Part shown: positions 45,000-54,797 of the stretch, piece by piece | How positions within the stretch are numbered: position 1 is the stretch's first letter | How the letters are laid out: the number at the start of each line of letters is the position of its first letter | NCBI RefSeq assembly: GCF_000238375.3 | Contig: NZ_AHBZ03000027.1 | Location: 372,001 to 436,000, forward strand | DNA from: Pseudoalteromonas citrea | GTDB taxonomy: Bacteria; Pseudomonadota; Gammaproteobacteria; Enterobacterales; Alteromonadaceae | Length of the DNA stretch: 64,000 nt | Reading direction: 5' to 3' | Program-made: the position numbers and the translations under genes | The notes under the pieces: model-generated | What the model saw: the letters and a program-made list of their open reading frames with translations, nothing else | What the model was told of the DNA's origin: nothing | Database searches by the model: none

Positions 45000-45998
45000 A
45001 TGAGTAAACATTGGGTACTCGTGTTCGCAACGTTGCTCCTTTTTAGCTGTACAGAGCCGAAAAAAATAGAGCCGAGTGAGCGGTATGTACTCAGTGATCG
45101 CTTGTTACTTGATGGGAAAATCTCTAAAGACGGCAGTTGGGCGTTGTTATTGACTGAAAGATCTGATGTGTTGCTGTTAGATATTCGGTCGGAAAATGAG
45201 CTGCTGACCCTAGATTCGACCGTGCTACCTCATTCAGTTCGGGAAATACTGTTGAGCAAGGTACATGGCATTGTGTTGGTTGCTGGCAATAATACATTGC
45301 AGGTTTGGGATATAGAACGTGCGGCATTGCTAGGCCAAATTGGCGTTAACGGGTTTGATGATTTAGCAAGAGTATCAGTTTTAGCCCTGTCTGATTCGGG
45401 AAACGTTGTTGCGATTGGTATGACCGATGGGTCATTAAATATATTGAATTTAGCTGAAGAAAAAGTGCATCAGACGGTATTACACCAGAGTAATATTGCT
45501 TATTTGAATTTTATAGATGATGATACAGCCGTCGTAAGCGCATCTCATGATGGTCATTTGCGAGTTTGGGAGTTGGTAACTGGTAGTGAACGATACTCAA
45601 TCAGTTTTCCCTCGCGAGTTAGCACGGTTGCGTTAAATCACGACAATACCCGTTTGTTTGCGTCTGACAGTTTAAAAACACAATTGATCATTGGTGCCCG
45701 CGGCGGCGAAGTGTTAACTCAGTTTGATTATTTGTCGCGATTTAAGTGGTTTAGGCATGCCTTATTTATCAAGGGTGCGCCTTACTTACTCACGTCTTCC
45801 GCTAAGTCAGAGCTAAGTTTATGGCATATGAAGTCTGGCAAAGAGATGTTCAGTTGGAATGTAGAAACGCATTCAATGGGCACAACGGTATTAGATATGG
45901 TCGAACTGAGTAACACCAAGGTTCTCACCTTGAACAGCGAAGGTATTGTTGAGATGTGGGATATTAGTAAAGTGCAGTTTAGGGCAACTCAAGAATAA
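45000..45998 (+). CDS. WD40-like beta-propeller lipoprotein 2
   Basis: 332 aa with a lipobox (LLLFSC, Cys17) and the same blade order as its upstream neighbour (TLQVWDIERA, GHLRVWELVTG, ELSLWHMKSGKE, IVEMWDIS). Conserved pairs such as YSARFKIFRKSLF versus YLSRFKWFRHALF show an old tandem duplication. The genes are 3 bp apart and likely co-translated, suggesting a heteromeric pair. Confidence 0.75.
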   Translation: MSKHWVLVFATLLLFSCTEPKKIEPSERYVLSDRLLLDGKISKDGSWALLLTERSDVLLLDIRSENELLTLDSTVLPHSVREILLSKVHGIVLVAGNNTLQVWDIERAALLGQIGVNGFDDLARVSVLALSDSGNVVAIGMTDGSLNILNLAEEKVHQTVLHQSNIAYLNFIDDDTAVVSASHDGHLRVWELVTGSERYSISFPSRVSTVALNHDNTRLFASDSLKTQLIIGARGGEVLTQFDYLSRFKWFRHALFIKGAPYLLTSSAKSELSLWHMKSGKEMFSWNVETHSMGTTVLDMVELSNTKVLTLNSEGIVEMWDISKVQFRATQE

Positions 45999-46090
45999 CG
46001 GCGATATTATTTTTCGTACTTTGTATCAAAAAGGTGAACAAGTAACGTTAAGTTGATATTATTAGAATCGGGTTTTAAATGGATTGAAAA

Positions 46091-47416
46091 ATGCGGTTAA
46101 TTTTATATATTCTTATCATAAACGTGGCATTTTGGAGCAGTGGAACGCTAAGCTTCAACCCTCAACTTTCAATTAATCAATGTGATAGGTTTAGCGCAGA
46201 GGCCAATAATATAAAGGCGCTATTAACTGTAACGTCGGGTGTTCGGCATCAACAGTTGTCTAATCGTGCTGGGCGGTTAAAAGAGCGTATTGATGTATTT
46301 TGCCAAAACCCAACAGAGGTTGAACCGCAAATTGTTGTCGCGTTAAAAGTACCGGTAGAGTTGGCGATAAGTGGCCGTTTAGAGCACGCTAATGCAAGTA
46401 AAGTATCGTCTTTATCCACTTATAAAAACGAGCAGAAGCAAGCTGCATGGCAACAGTTTTATCGCAGACCTACCCATTGCGATTCCTATAAAAATAGTAT
46501 GGCTGAGTTGGTTAGGTGTAGTGATGAAGAAGCTGCACAAAAGCTGTTATTTGAGCGCAGTTGGACACTTCGTCACCCAGTAAAAATGCTAAATCAACAA
46601 AATATAGATACAACATTAACCGCAGCGAATATAGCCAAAGCGCCTTTGATACCAGGAACGACTCAAGGCCAAATGGAAAAAAAGATTAATTTACGAGACC
46701 CCAATTTATATATCTCTTCGGCACCAACACAAGAAAGTAACTCTGCTGGTTTTGTCCCTTTATGGCAATATATTGGTGAATATGTGCTGATGATTGTTTT
46801 ATGTATTGGCCTGTATATTACTGTAAAAATTGTTTCGCCCTATGGAAATAGAATCATAAAGCGGCAATTTAGCGGTTATTACTTGAACCTTATTTTAAAG
46901 CGCAACCTTAATAAAACACAGTATACCCAATATCGTGATCTGGTTTTTTCCAGTGCACAAGGGGATGTGCACATTGATCAAGTTATTGCTTCACAATATG
47001 GCGTTTTTGTTATTACGAGCCAACCACAACTTGATGCTATTTATGCCGATAGGCATTCAGAGACTTGGATAGAAAAAAAGCAGAAAAAAGAATCACATTT
47101 TGCTAATCCGCTTGTTGATATTACTCGACAAAAAACACTCATACAAGACGTTCTGGGGTTAGAAGATAATGTGGTGCGGCTAGTTGTGTTTAATCAACAA
47201 GTGCAGTTTAAAACACCTGTTCCTGCCGAGGTCTGCCTGATCGGGCAACTTGTCAGTCGTATAGATTGCTATCAAAGTATCGTGCTTGATGAGAAAAAGT
47301 TAGGAGTTATCCATAGCGTATTACTTGTACACAGCTCTGAGAAAAACACGCATGAAACCCAGACCAGTGGAGGCAGCCGCTTGTCGTCGGAGTCACTTAA
47401 TGAAGCGCTAAAATAA
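46091..47416 (+). CDS. Exported membrane protein with NERD-like domain
   Basis: 441 aa. A signal-like N-terminus (MRLILYILIINVAFWSSG), a periplasmic Cys-containing part to about 230 and one membrane helix (YVLMIVLCIGLYITVKIV, about 232-249) precede a cytoplasmic NERD-like domain (QYRDLVFSSAQGDVHIDQVI, then YGVFVITSQP and FANPLVDITRQKTLIQDVL). In canonical NERD nucleases the last beta strand reads ExK; here it reads TSQ, so the nuclease site seems lost. Function is unknown. It follows the propeller lipoproteins at 92 bp. Confidence 0.65.
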   Translation: MRLILYILIINVAFWSSGTLSFNPQLSINQCDRFSAEANNIKALLTVTSGVRHQQLSNRAGRLKERIDVFCQNPTEVEPQIVVALKVPVELAISGRLEHANASKVSSLSTYKNEQKQAAWQQFYRRPTHCDSYKNSMAELVRCSDEEAAQKLLFERSWTLRHPVKMLNQQNIDTTLTAANIAKAPLIPGTTQGQMEKKINLRDPNLYISSAPTQESNSAGFVPLWQYIGEYVLMIVLCIGLYITVKIVSPYGNRIIKRQFSGYYLNLILKRNLNKTQYTQYRDLVFSSAQGDVHIDQVIASQYGVFVITSQPQLDAIYADRHSETWIEKKQKKESHFANPLVDITRQKTLIQDVLGLEDNVVRLVVFNQQVQFKTPVPAEVCLIGQLVSRIDCYQSIVLDEKKLGVIHSVLLVHSSEKNTHETQTSGGSRLSSESLNEALK

Positions 47417-47474
47417 CGCTCAAACGGTGCACTCACTAGGTATAGCCGAATATTGGTCAATTAATAAATGAGTT

Positions 47475-47489
47475 TGATAATTATTATTG
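47475..47489. promoter_or_regulatory. Putative Fur box of the second PepSY gene
   Basis: TGATAAT-T-ATTATTG matches the 7-1-7 Fur consensus at 12 of 14 arm positions. It sits about 75 bp before the probable start of the PepSY membrane protein. Confidence 0.7.
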
Positions 47490-47548
47490 TTTAAAATAGT
47501 ATGACAATAATTTTATTACACGCTGTGTGTACAGCAACATTTTATTAT

Positions 47549-48703
47549 ATGGGAGTCGATGTGTTGGTAACTAAAAAGCGATTATTTGAGTTGCACGGAT
47601 GGGCGGGGATCATATGCTTTATCCCATTCATATTAATTTGCTTAACTGGGAGCCTACTGGTATTCAAAGCTGAGATTGACTCAGTGTTATTACCCAATAA
47701 AAGTGTGGTAGTACCCTCTTCAGCTCGATTAAGTGAAGACCAATTAATTCAGGTCGTTAACGAGCAGCTACCAGGGTATGAGCTAGGTAGTTGGGAGTTA
47801 CTTGGTGAAAACGCAGAAGCGGATAGAATATATTTAGTCAAAAAAGAAACCAATATTTGGTTTAAATCTTATCTCAATCCATACACTGGCGACGTGTTAA
47901 GTGAACCTGAATTACTGCATCATTACTTTACTGATTGGTTGGTGCAATTGCATTACACGTTACTTTTGAATGATATTAAAGGCATAGATGAGAATCTAGG
48001 CACGGCGTTTACCAGTATCTTTGCCATATTATTAGTCTTTTTAGGCGTTTCGGGATTGATTATATATAGACGTTTTTGGCGTCGAGTGTTTACTTTGCGC
48101 CTTGGATTTAGAGCTGTTGTTGTGGTGAGTGATTTACATAAATTGGTTGGTACATTGGGCTCTCCGGTGCTGCTGGTTTTAGGGATCACAGGTGGCTATT
48201 ATAATGTGTCTATTTATATTCATGAATGGCAGGAACACCAGCAAACTCCTGACCATCACATTATGACAACCAGCTTGTATAATAGTGAGCTTAGCGTAAC
48301 TGGTATGGTGAAATCAGCCTCAAATCATATTTTAGGGTTTAATACGACCTACATTTTGTTTCCTACCGAACCCAATGAGTCAATCATATTATTTGGGCAA
48401 GCACCTACCGTAAATCCACTATTAAGTGACTATGGCAGCACAGTCAATTTCCATGCTCAAACGGGTGAGTACTTGGGTCACTATGATATTCGAGAGCAGA
48501 GTTTTATTACAATTTTGGTTGATACATTTCGCAAACTTCATTTTGGTAACTTTGCAGGCTTATTTAGTAAGGTAGTATATGCCATTGTTGGATTATCACC
48601 GATTCTACTCGGTGGAACAGGGATTTACCTTTGGTATTTTCGCCGTCGAAAAAGAATTCACCAGCGAAATAGGCCAAAATTAACCTCACTCTCTCGTATT
48701 TAA
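47549..48703 (+). CDS. PepSY-associated membrane protein 2 (iron uptake)
   Basis: About 384 aa. The typical opening is KKRLFELHGWAGIICFIPF with a first helix, then a periplasmic PepSY part, a central pair of helices (about 150-175 and 205-225) and a last helix near 350 (KVVYAIVGLSPILLGGTGIY) before a basic tail. The start is uncertain: an ATG at 47549, a GTG at 47561 and a TTG at 47564 all fit, and a GGGAG site at 47551-47555 favours the last two. It precedes a siderophore-type TonB receptor, and both have Fur-like boxes. It probably reduces or releases siderophore iron at the inner membrane. Confidence 0.82.
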   Translation: MGVDVLVTKKRLFELHGWAGIICFIPFILICLTGSLLVFKAEIDSVLLPNKSVVVPSSARLSEDQLIQVVNEQLPGYELGSWELLGENAEADRIYLVKKETNIWFKSYLNPYTGDVLSEPELLHHYFTDWLVQLHYTLLLNDIKGIDENLGTAFTSIFAILLVFLGVSGLIIYRRFWRRVFTLRLGFRAVVVVSDLHKLVGTLGSPVLLVLGITGGYYNVSIYIHEWQEHQQTPDHHIMTTSLYNSELSVTGMVKSASNHILGFNTTYILFPTEPNESIILFGQAPTVNPLLSDYGSTVNFHAQTGEYLGHYDIREQSFITILVDTFRKLHFGNFAGLFSKVVYAIVGLSPILLGGTGIYLWYFRRRKRIHQRNRPKLTSLSRI

Positions 48704-48842
48704 TGACGGGTATAGCAACTTTATTTTTTGTTACTTTTTAAGAAAGTGTTATTTATGTTCTTATGTTGTTTTTAAATTGATTATTTATTCCTTTGTGTAT
48801 TTATATCCCGATATAAAATAACAAGATAAACATTTATAAAAC

Positions 48843-48867
48843 ACAAATGAGAGTTGTTATCATTTGT
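48843..48867. promoter_or_regulatory. Fur box of the siderophore receptor gene
   Basis: Within the extended palindrome with arms ACAAATGA and TCATTTGT lies TGAGAGT-T-GTTATCA, which matches the Fur consensus at 11 of 14 arm positions. It lies 70-95 bp before the receptor start. Confidence 0.75.
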
Positions 48868-48936
48868 GTTTGCTGGTAGTATGCGCTCCCTATTTTGAGG
48901 TAACCCCCTCTTGCAGTTGTATTTTTAGGAGTTTGT

Positions 48937-51390
48937 ATGCAGCTTTCTCGTTATGGTTTTAGTGTAAGTTCATTGGCTTTATCAGTTCAGTTAGCATTAG
49001 CTGCTGGTGTTGCTGTTTCAACCAATGTTGTTGCACAAGAGCAGCACGACAGTGTTAAAAATGTTGAACGGATCAGCGTTTATGGTCGTCATAATCAACT
49101 TATTTTGGACTCAGGTACTGCGACAAAATCCAACATGGCACTTATGCAAACTCCCGCTGCGGTTGTGGTGGTGGATAAAGCGTTGCTGGCTGATCAAGCG
49201 GCGAGCACATTACAAGATGCAGTGCGTAATGTAAGTGGTTTATCCCAAGCTGGTAACAACTATGGTATAGGAGATAGCTTAATTTTACGTGGCTTAGGCG
49301 TGAGCTATACATATGATGGTATGTACGGTGGAGCGGATCTTGGTAATAGTTTTAACCCTACACGAACGCTTAGTAACATCGAAAGTATTGAAGTTCTCAA
49401 AGGCCCTGCAACGGGTTTGTATGGCATTGGTGCAGCTGGTGGTGTGATCAACTTAGTTGAGAAAAAACCATTGGCGATTGAGCAGTATGAGGTGAAAGCC
49501 GTCGCTGGTGCATGGGATACCTATGGCTTAATGTTAGACGCGAGCAATGTACTGTCTGATAAATGGGCTTATCGACTTGTTGCCAATCATGATAGCAGTG
49601 ATGGTTTTAGAAGCCTTGGATCAGAGCGTAATGAGTTGTACGCAACGCTTAGTTTTGAACCAAATTCTAACCACCGTTTACTACTTTCGGCAGCTTATAT
49701 AGATGATGAAGTACAGGTTGATTCTGTCGGTGACCCAGTTCGAATTTTAAATTGGGATAGTATTAATAGTGCCCCCGGATTGGTTACCGCCGATTTGTTG
49801 CCAAATGATAGTGATGCCGATGCTGATGGCAATTTAGGTATTCAATTAACGGATGAGCAGCGTGCTGTTTTAGCGGCTTCTATTTCAGCAAACGACGGGC
49901 TTCACCCGTTGAATTTAGGCGAGAGTAGCTTAATATCTCCATTATCAAAGCCAAATAAAGGCGAAGAGAAGCGAATTAAGCTGCGTCATGATTGGTATTT
50001 TGATAATAAATCAAGCTTAACGCAACAGGTATTGTATCGAGAGTATGACTCAAACCTAACGCGCCAAACCGGTGCTTATAATTACGTGTATTGGGACCGC
50101 CGAGGTGAGATCAATGCGGACCCTCGTGCCCCAATTCTGCAAGACGGTAATGTCTATCCTTATTCGGCAAGACGTCAAGAATATAGAAAGCAAATTGCCA
50201 GTGAAAAAACGTGGCAGTATTTCGCTGACTTAAAGTTGAGCTGGGATTATGGATCAATCGTCGGTGAGCATCTTGTCAGCGCAAATTATGAGCGCCGCGA
50301 TATGGCCAACAAAAGTTGGTCTATTTATGACGCAGATGGGACTGCAGAGAATAAGAATGCCCTGCCATATATTTTAGATATTCGCAATCCGAATTGGCCG
50401 ACGGGTGACTTTGAAGACTATAGCCCAGTATTGCGCAGTAATTATGATAAGACGTTAACCGCTTATGGTATAAGCGCTCAAGAAGTTTTGTATGTGACAG
50501 ATGAACTCACTGTTAGAGTCGGTGTAGCTTACACGGCAATTGAACAGGATTACCAACATAAAGGCACAGATCGTTCACCTTTGGTTGGTAAGGAAGCCGA
50601 TACAGATGACGGTGGTTTTACGTATAATGCGGGTATTAACTACCAATTCTCAGAGCAATTATCGACATTTGTGAACTTTGCTAAAGGGCGTACTGCGTAC
50701 GGTGTGCTTGCTGCCATAGTAGATACCACCGGAAATACTAATATTGAGAATCGACCCGATACAGAATCTGAGTCAATCGATTTGGGACTGCGCTTTACCG
50801 CTTTAGATGAAGACCTAATCGGCTCTGTCGTGTGGTTTGATACGCGTCGGACCAATCTACGTTACGAAAATGAATTATTTAACGATAACCCAGATGACCC
50901 TGAGTACAATATAGGCGTACCGCAGTATTTTTATGATGATGAAAATAAGTCTGATGGAGTTGAAGTCGATGTAAACCTCGCTATTAACGATGTACTGAGT
51001 ATGAATGCGAATGCTACTTGGCAAGATGCGATTGAAATTCGTAGCCAAAAAGTTTCAGGGCAACGAAAAGGGATCCCGAAAAAGTTAAGTAGCGTGTGGC
51101 TGAATTATGATTTTATGCTGGATAGTTTGAGTGCCCCGTTACAAGTCAGTTTAGGGGTCAACTATGTTGGAGAGAGAACTATCAACTCGACCAGTTTTGG
51201 CTTACCAAAGGCAACGATTAAGAGCTTTACGCGATGGGATGCTGCATTAACGTATGCCGCTGATAGTTATTCAGTAAAACTGAACCTTGAAAATCTAACC
51301 GATGAGCGTTATTACTCAAAAGCACTGTTCTTAGGCGGTTTACCAGGCAATGAACGTAATGTGAAACTCACTGCAACTTATACATTCTAA
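48937..51390 (+). CDS. TonB-dependent siderophore receptor
   Basis: 817 aa with a signal peptide (VQLALAAGVAVSTNVVAQ), a TonB box-like ERISVYGRH, and a plug of the FhuA/FpvA class (TPAAVVVVDKALLADQAAST, IESIEVLKGPATGLYGIGAA). The barrel ends with the terminal aromatic motif VKLTATYTF. It likely transports a ferric siderophore; which one cannot be told. It follows the PepSY gene, has its own Fur box, and ends in a clear terminator. Confidence 0.9.
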   Translation: MQLSRYGFSVSSLALSVQLALAAGVAVSTNVVAQEQHDSVKNVERISVYGRHNQLILDSGTATKSNMALMQTPAAVVVVDKALLADQAASTLQDAVRNVSGLSQAGNNYGIGDSLILRGLGVSYTYDGMYGGADLGNSFNPTRTLSNIESIEVLKGPATGLYGIGAAGGVINLVEKKPLAIEQYEVKAVAGAWDTYGLMLDASNVLSDKWAYRLVANHDSSDGFRSLGSERNELYATLSFEPNSNHRLLLSAAYIDDEVQVDSVGDPVRILNWDSINSAPGLVTADLLPNDSDADADGNLGIQLTDEQRAVLAASISANDGLHPLNLGESSLISPLSKPNKGEEKRIKLRHDWYFDNKSSLTQQVLYREYDSNLTRQTGAYNYVYWDRRGEINADPRAPILQDGNVYPYSARRQEYRKQIASEKTWQYFADLKLSWDYGSIVGEHLVSANYERRDMANKSWSIYDADGTAENKNALPYILDIRNPNWPTGDFEDYSPVLRSNYDKTLTAYGISAQEVLYVTDELTVRVGVAYTAIEQDYQHKGTDRSPLVGKEADTDDGGFTYNAGINYQFSEQLSTFVNFAKGRTAYGVLAAIVDTTGNTNIENRPDTESESIDLGLRFTALDEDLIGSVVWFDTRRTNLRYENELFNDNPDDPEYNIGVPQYFYDDENKSDGVEVDVNLAINDVLSMNANATWQDAIEIRSQKVSGQRKGIPKKLSSVWLNYDFMLDSLSAPLQVSLGVNYVGERTINSTSFGLPKATIKSFTRWDAALTYAADSYSVKLNLENLTDERYYSKALFLGGLPGNERNVKLTATYTF

Positions 51391-51420
51391 TACGACGTGA
51401 CATTATGTAATATTCTTAAT

Positions 51421-51448
51421 GCCCTGAACTGAGTTCAGGGCATTTTTT
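51421..51448 (+). terminator. Terminator of the siderophore receptor gene
   Basis: GCCCTGAAC-TGA-GTTCAGGGC forms a 9-bp perfect stem followed by ATTTTTT, 30 bp after the stop codon. The stem resembles the REP stem by chance but lacks its shoulders. Confidence 0.88.
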
Positions 51449-51503
51449 ATGCAGCTCAAAGTGTGCATATATGCCATAGTGCTTAGATATTTTAGCGCTT
51501 AGA

Positions 51504-52373
51504 CTATTTGACCAAACAGCATATATTTGTGAGCAGTTCGCTTGGCGGTGTGTCTTTTAAATCATTTAAATACTCTTCAAATGGCGGGAAATCCGCGAGC
51601 TCCAAACCACTTTGGGGTAACCACTGTCCAAACAGCCATTCATAAGGTTGTTCTAGCTCAGCGTAATCGCCTTTAAAAAGTAAACTGATACACTTGCTCG
51701 CTGGCACCGTGATCAATTCTAGCTGTGGGTCTAGCGGTTCCGAGATATTGTCTGGTGAAGTGATACAGGCATAAGAGCGAAGATTTGATTCATCGACCGA
51801 CTGCGGATCATCATAATATAGGCCAAAAAAGCGAGTTTGTTCATCTAAAAGTTGTTCACTATTTGCTATGACGCTGAGCTTTTCGAATGCCTGACCTATT
51901 TGCATGTAATCACCACGGTGTTTAAGACCAATAAGGGTTAATTCAGGTGTTTGCTGTTGTTTTACGTTAAACATAATTTGATACTCTATTTGTTGTGGTG
52001 GGTAAAACGTAGTGGGTTCAGTCAAACCTGCGTTTCGCTTTTTACGGTATGCATCAGGTGTTTCACCATAGTGTTTGGTAAACGCGCGATTAAAAGCAGA
52101 GACACTGCTGTACTGGACCTTTTTAGCGATATCACATTGACTCATATTACTACGCAGTAACATTACAGAAGCTTTCAATAAGCGCATGCGCCTGACTGTT
52201 ACATTGATTGGCTCACCAGTGAAAGTGCGATAGATACGGTGAAAATGATAAACAGACATACACGCTTTATCGGCCAATGTATTTACATCGAGATCTTGTT
52301 GTGTATTTTCATACATATAATCAATGACGGTTAACAATCTTTGGCGATACAAATTACGTGTCATGGCTTTCAT
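51504..52373 (-). CDS. AraC-family regulator with GyrI-like effector domain
   Basis: 289 aa. An N-terminal AraC double HTH (LADKACMSVYHFHRIYRTF, then CDIAKKVQYSSVSAFNRAF and GETPDAYRKKR) is followed by a GyrI/Rob-like small-molecule-binding domain (about 130-289). Members are often regulators of multidrug or stress responses. It converges on the siderophore receptor gene and no target gene is adjacent. An alternative start lies three codons downstream. Confidence 0.85.
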   Translation of the reverse strand: MKAMTRNLYRQRLLTVIDYMYENTQQDLDVNTLADKACMSVYHFHRIYRTFTGEPINVTVRRMRLLKASVMLLRSNMSQCDIAKKVQYSSVSAFNRAFTKHYGETPDAYRKKRNAGLTEPTTFYPPQQIEYQIMFNVKQQQTPELTLIGLKHRGDYMQIGQAFEKLSVIANSEQLLDEQTRFFGLYYDDPQSVDESNLRSYACITSPDNISEPLDPQLELITVPASKCISLLFKGDYAELEQPYEWLFGQWLPQSGLELADFPPFEEYLNDLKDTPPSELLTNICCLVK

Positions 52374-52617
52374 TTTTACTGTATGTCCTACTCGCGGTCA
52401 CAGTGAATTTATATAAATGTAATTGCTTATGCAACGGTTACTACTTTACGTGATGTGTGATTGACAATGTTTGCGCTTTTTAAAGTGCGACTTTTTTCGG
52501 TGTTATTGAAATTAATTTGTAAACACAGAGGATTTAACATACAGTTAATTGATGCTATCGCAATAGTCTTGTGGCGCTGTTTTGGGTGTGTTCCATACTG
52601 GGTTTTGAGTTATTCAT

Positions 52618-54450
52618 ATGATGAATGTTGTAAAAAAAACTCTCCGTTTATGCTTTTATTTACTGCCATTTTGGCTGCTCAGTACTAATGCGAATGCAGG
52701 ACAGCCCAAATATGATTTATCACACGGTGGAGCAGGACTAAGCCGCAGCTTTTCTTACACCGTTACTTCAGAAATCGCAACGCTTGACTATGTTACTACC
52801 TCAAAGCAATTGAAATGGCAGCCACACTATAAAGATAACTTAAACTTAGGCATCACCGATAAAGTGTATTGGTTTAGGCATTCGTTTTCGTTATACGGCT
52901 CACATGAGCAAAGTGTGATTTTTGAAGTGAGTTACCCTTTATTAGATGACCTGGAAATATACATTGAGCATCAAGGCCAGTTATTCAGTTATCAATTGGG
53001 TGATTTACAGCGTTTTGGTAGTCGACCGATTAAGCATCGATTTTTTTTAATACCTTTCACTATTACACCTAACGAAAATGTAAAGTTTTATGCAAGATTA
53101 AAAACATCTAGTGTGATGATATTTCCAGTTAAATTATGGAGAACGTCTGATTTCACAGAAAGAAATCAAATTAATACATTGATTTTAGGTGCGTATTTTG
53201 GCTTGATGGCACTGTTGTTTGTATATGTCTCTTCTTGCGGAGTTATCACAAGAAAGCGAGTCTATGGATACTACCTAGGCTACATCACGAGTATGACATT
53301 ATTATTATGTAATTTGTCGGGTCTCAGCTTCCAATATTTTTGGCCAAACAGTGTTTGGTGGAATGGTCAATCGAGTATTTTTTTACTGTATGTAATTGTA
53401 TTCTTTGGTATTCTTTTCAGTAAAAATCTCTTAAATATTAATCACGCTTATCCACGATTTAATATTGCTTTGTGTTACTTAGTTGCTGGCGTGGCAATAA
53501 TGGCCGCTGTGTCTTTGAGTTTACCTTATGAGCTTATATTGGCTCCTACTATTTACTTCAGCTTAGCCTGCTGTGTGCTCGGGTTATTTGTTGGTTATTT
53601 GAGGGTAAAGGATGGATTAGAGGTTGCCAAATTTTATAGCGTCGCGTGGGGCGGGGCTTTGTTTGGTGGCTTAGTTTTAGTGGCAACGAAAATCAGCTTG
53701 GTGCCATTTAATTGGTTTACTGAACATGCACTCATGTTTGGCATAAGCTTTGAAATATTATGTTTGTCATTTGCCATTGCAAAAAGCCTTCAGATTGAGC
53801 GAAAAGAAAAGTTACAGTTAAAAGATTCGCTGATGAAGCATTTGGCCAATGCAAAGGAAACATTAGAGCAACAAGTACATCAGCGTACCGCGGAGCTTGA
53901 AGAAGCGAATAATAAACTCATGCAGTCAGCAATTACAGATGCGCTTACAGGGGTCGCAAACCGGCGTAGGCTAGATGAATTTTTGGATGTAGAGTATGCC
54001 AGGGCGGTGAGATTTAATTATCCGATTTGCTTATTAATGATCGATGTCGATTTTTTTAAAAAAGTGAACGATGATTACGGGCATCAAGTGGGGGATACCT
54101 GCTTGAAATCAGTTGCAGCGCGTATCACGGCAGAAATAACACGTATTGGTGATTTAGTTGCGCGTTATGGAGGTGAGGAGTTTTGTATTGTATTACCTTA
54201 TGCTCAAGAGTTAGATGGCGCCGTTATCGCTGAGAAAATACGCTTCAGTATTGCTGCACACCCTATTCTCACAAATGTCGGGGCCATAGAACTAACCGTG
54301 AGTATTGGTGTTGCAGGGCATCAACCAGACAGCAATATGCCTCTCACACAACTGGAATTGGCTGATAAGGCTTTATATATAGCCAAAAAGAACGGCAGAA
54401 ACCAGGTGGTTACTGCAAGTGAAATGGGTAACAGAAGAAGTATAAATTAG
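52618..54450 (+). CDS. Diguanylate cyclase with 7TMR-DISM sensor
   Basis: 610 aa. A signal peptide is followed by a periplasmic 7TMR-DISMED2-type domain (about 40-180), seven membrane helices (about 188-395), a short coiled coil (LANAKETLEQQVHQRTAELE) and a GGDEF domain. The active-site loop reads RYGGEEF (about 517), so it should make cyclic di-GMP. No RxxD inhibitory site could be confirmed. Its 3' end overlaps the convergent HPt gene by four bases. Confidence 0.9.
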   Translation: MMNVVKKTLRLCFYLLPFWLLSTNANAGQPKYDLSHGGAGLSRSFSYTVTSEIATLDYVTTSKQLKWQPHYKDNLNLGITDKVYWFRHSFSLYGSHEQSVIFEVSYPLLDDLEIYIEHQGQLFSYQLGDLQRFGSRPIKHRFFLIPFTITPNENVKFYARLKTSSVMIFPVKLWRTSDFTERNQINTLILGAYFGLMALLFVYVSSCGVITRKRVYGYYLGYITSMTLLLCNLSGLSFQYFWPNSVWWNGQSSIFLLYVIVFFGILFSKNLLNINHAYPRFNIALCYLVAGVAIMAAVSLSLPYELILAPTIYFSLACCVLGLFVGYLRVKDGLEVAKFYSVAWGGALFGGLVLVATKISLVPFNWFTEHALMFGISFEILCLSFAIAKSLQIERKEKLQLKDSLMKHLANAKETLEQQVHQRTAELEEANNKLMQSAITDALTGVANRRRLDEFLDVEYARAVRFNYPICLLMIDVDFFKKVNDDYGHQVGDTCLKSVAARITAEITRIGDLVARYGGEEFCIVLPYAQELDGAVIAEKIRFSIAAHPILTNVGAIELTVSIGVAGHQPDSNMPLTQLELADKALYIAKKNGRNQVVTASEMGNRRSIN

Positions 54451-54797
54451 CCAGATGCAGATAAGTAAACTTGTTTTAGTTCGTTGCTAAGGTTCTGAAT
54501 ATGATGCTTACATTTTATTTTATCTTGAGCCAAAGAGGCATGTTCTAGCGTTTGTAAATGATAAGCACATAGCTCAGCACCAATGGCTTTTGCTGAGGTT
54601 TTTAAAAAGTGAGCTTCATCTTTTATTTTATTAAATTGCTCTTGTCGATATAGCTGCGCAATGTGTTGCAAGCTGGTTTTTGCTTGGAGTAAAAACTGTT
54701 GTTGGAAGTGGGCAATTTCAGCTTGGTCTTCACCAATTAAATCTATCATGACTTGTTGATTAATGGTTTTTAGATCACTTAATTCTTTGTTATGCAT
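54447..54797 (-). CDS. HPt phosphotransfer protein
   Basis: 116 aa, helical, with the phospho-accepting His63 in EAHFLKTSAKAIGAEL. The gene overlaps the hybrid kinase by eight bases and is last in the response regulator, kinase, HPt cluster. It should relay phosphate from the kinase receiver domain to another regulator, as BarA/EvgS-type relays do. Confidence 0.85.
   Translation of the reverse strand: MHNKELSDLKTINQQVMIDLIGEDQAEIAHFQQQFLLQAKTSLQHIAQLYRQEQFNKIKDEAHFLKTSAKAIGAELCAYHLQTLEHASLAQDKIKCKHHIQNLSNELKQVYLSASG

Noticed and set aside
51421-51448. REP element in the second half of the window
   Set aside because: The CCTGAAC stem resembles the REP stem, but the shoulders are absent and a T tract follows, so it is a terminator.
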